Shown in pieces: positions 63,241-64,000 of a stretch of DNA of 64,000 nucleotides. Every line of letters starts with the position of its first letter. Within the stretch, counting starts at the first letter, position 1. The stretch is from assembly GCA_019044685.2 (NCBI GenBank), contig JAGTXX020000002.1, positions 124,001-188,000 on the forward strand, written 5' to 3'. A model generated the notes under the pieces. It ran no database searches, was not told where the DNA came from, and saw only the letters and a program-made list of their open reading frames with translations. Position numbers and translations under genes: made by a program. Origin of the DNA: Nannochloris sp. 'desiccata' (Eukaryota; Chlorophyta; Trebouxiophyceae; Chlorellales; Chlorellaceae).

Positions 63241-64000
63241 TCAATTCAACCAGTCCCACTGCAGTCCATGGCTCCGCTCAAAATTATTTATCTTTTCTAG
63301 CACCTGCTCAGTACATTCTTGTTCTGTATCTGCAAAAGGACACAGATCCACCCATGCTTCCCCTAATGGGCTGCCAGAAGTCTTACTTAGTTCTCTAAAA
63401 TTTGCTCTGCCTTTCAGTTCTAAAAATTTCATAAGAGACCTCGAGTGATCTTTTGCGGTTGCATATGGCAAAATATACGTATGACTACACGGCAGAGCAT
63501 GCAAAGCAGAAGTCAAATAGGAAGCCGAGAATTCTTCTAAACGCAGCTGCATATCCACGCTTTGTGTAAATTTACGACGCAAGGCAGAGAACACTGAGTC
63601 TCCAAATGGACGACTTAAAAATACAAATCTAATATCAAGAAGACCTTGATTCTCCAACTCAAGCCACAGGAAAGGATCTGGACAGCGATAGGGAGATCTA
63701 ATAACTCCATTAGACCCTGAGGGACATGAATTTTGACCATCCAGAACAACGGAGCGGGTATTTGGGTGAAACCAGTCTTGCTTTAAAAGGCTTGCTTTGA
63801 GCTCACTCGCTGTTGTGAAGGTATAGGGGGCGGTTTCGTTATCCCAATTGTAGACCTCGGGAGTATACCGTTGAGTGGAATTCGTGTAGTCGTCGAGAGC
63901 TTGGTGAGTCATATGGTGGCCTGAGCCTTCAAGGCCAAGTAGAAGAATGTAGAGAGGTCGGGAGAGGTTCCGAGGTTGCCATCCGTCGGTGAGGAGTTCA
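63241..64000 (-). CDS. sulfotransferase-like P-loop protein, 5' partial
   Basis: The frame is open to the window edge, so the N-terminus is missing; about 253 residues are visible, ending with TGA at 63241-63243. Near the N-terminal side it has LYILLLGLEGSGHHM, which resembles the phosphosulfate-binding loop of sulfotransferases. About 100 residues on, IRFVFLSRPFGDSVFSALRRKF matches the second (3'-phosphate) motif with R and S correctly spaced. A following helix and EQVLEKINNFERSHGL end the protein. It would transfer sulfate from PAPS to an unknown acceptor. It is not one of the common cytosolic families by eye. Confidence 0.65.
   Translation of the reverse strand, partial: ELLTDGWQPRNLSRPLYILLLGLEGSGHHMTHQALDDYTNSTQRYTPEVYNWDNETAPYTFTTASELKASLLKQDWFHPNTRSVVLDGQNSCPSGSNGVIRSPYRCPDPFLWLELENQGLLDIRFVFLSRPFGDSVFSALRRKFTQSVDMQLRLEEFSASYLTSALHALPCSHTYILPYATAKDHSRSLMKFLELKGRANFRELSKTSGSPLGEAWVDLCPFADTEQECTEQVLEKINNFERSHGLQWDWLN

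Overview
This is nuclear DNA of a green alga (Chlorophyta). The evidence is two major LHCII (Lhcb) antenna genes, a plastid-type dihydrodipicolinate synthase with transit peptide, a plant-type TOM9/TOM22 protein, PCC13-62-like desiccation proteins, an AP2/ERF domain, a BAHD acyltransferase and a short TTTAGGG run. Most genes have zero to three short GT-AG introns. Many are rich in homopeptides (poly-Q, poly-G, poly-P, poly-A) encoded by CAG- or GGN-type repeats. The species cannot be named from the sequence. No virus, insertion sequence, CRISPR array, tRNA or rRNA was seen. Exon coordinates were worked out by eye from splice consensus, reading-frame continuity and family conservation.

Layout. 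1-1769: 3' part of a Q-rich protein. 2716-4129 (-): plastid DapA. 4601-7106 (-): a protein joining a RING1-type RING finger, an AP2/ERF domain and a RAWUL-like C-terminus, the most unusual gene here. 7821-9404 (+): ribonucleotide reductase small subunit. 10439-14825 (+): receptor kinase with an RCC1-like ectodomain. 15415-16065 (-): ABITRAM-like. 16735-17436 and 18004-19245 (-): membrane proteins. 19370-20146: hairpin-rich GGCATTTT repeat islands in inverted orientation around a possible 74-aa gene. 20295-22617 (-): SPB4/DDX55 helicase with a one-base frame break. 23004-23738 (+): PTH2-like protein without its catalytic residues. 23858-24676 (-): atypical SDR. 25066-25878 (+): coiled-coil membrane protein. 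26411-29508 (-): double HMG-box protein. 30243-32192 (+): dihydroxyacetone kinase. 32627-33961 (+): ABHD11-like hydrolase. 34211-35468 (+): ARM-like protein. 35819-38823 (-): two Lhcb genes. 40568-41465 (+): plastid rhodanese. 42443-45520 (+): E2 enzyme with two NZF fingers and a BIRC6-type UBC domain. 45859-48770 (-): tandem desiccation-related genes. 49136-52783 (-): OSCA/CSC1 channel. 53827-55778 (+): BAHD acyltransferase. 55989-56838 (-): SDHAF3 and TOM9 only 61 bp apart. 57050-61463 (+): large coiled-coil/poly-Q protein. 63241-64000 (-): 3' part of a sulfotransferase-like gene.

The genes do not form one pathway. Local groupings that probably mean something are the Lhcb pair (photosynthetic antenna), the desiccation pair (shared promoter sequence and introns) and the TOM9-SDHAF3 pair (both mitochondrial, possibly on one transcript).
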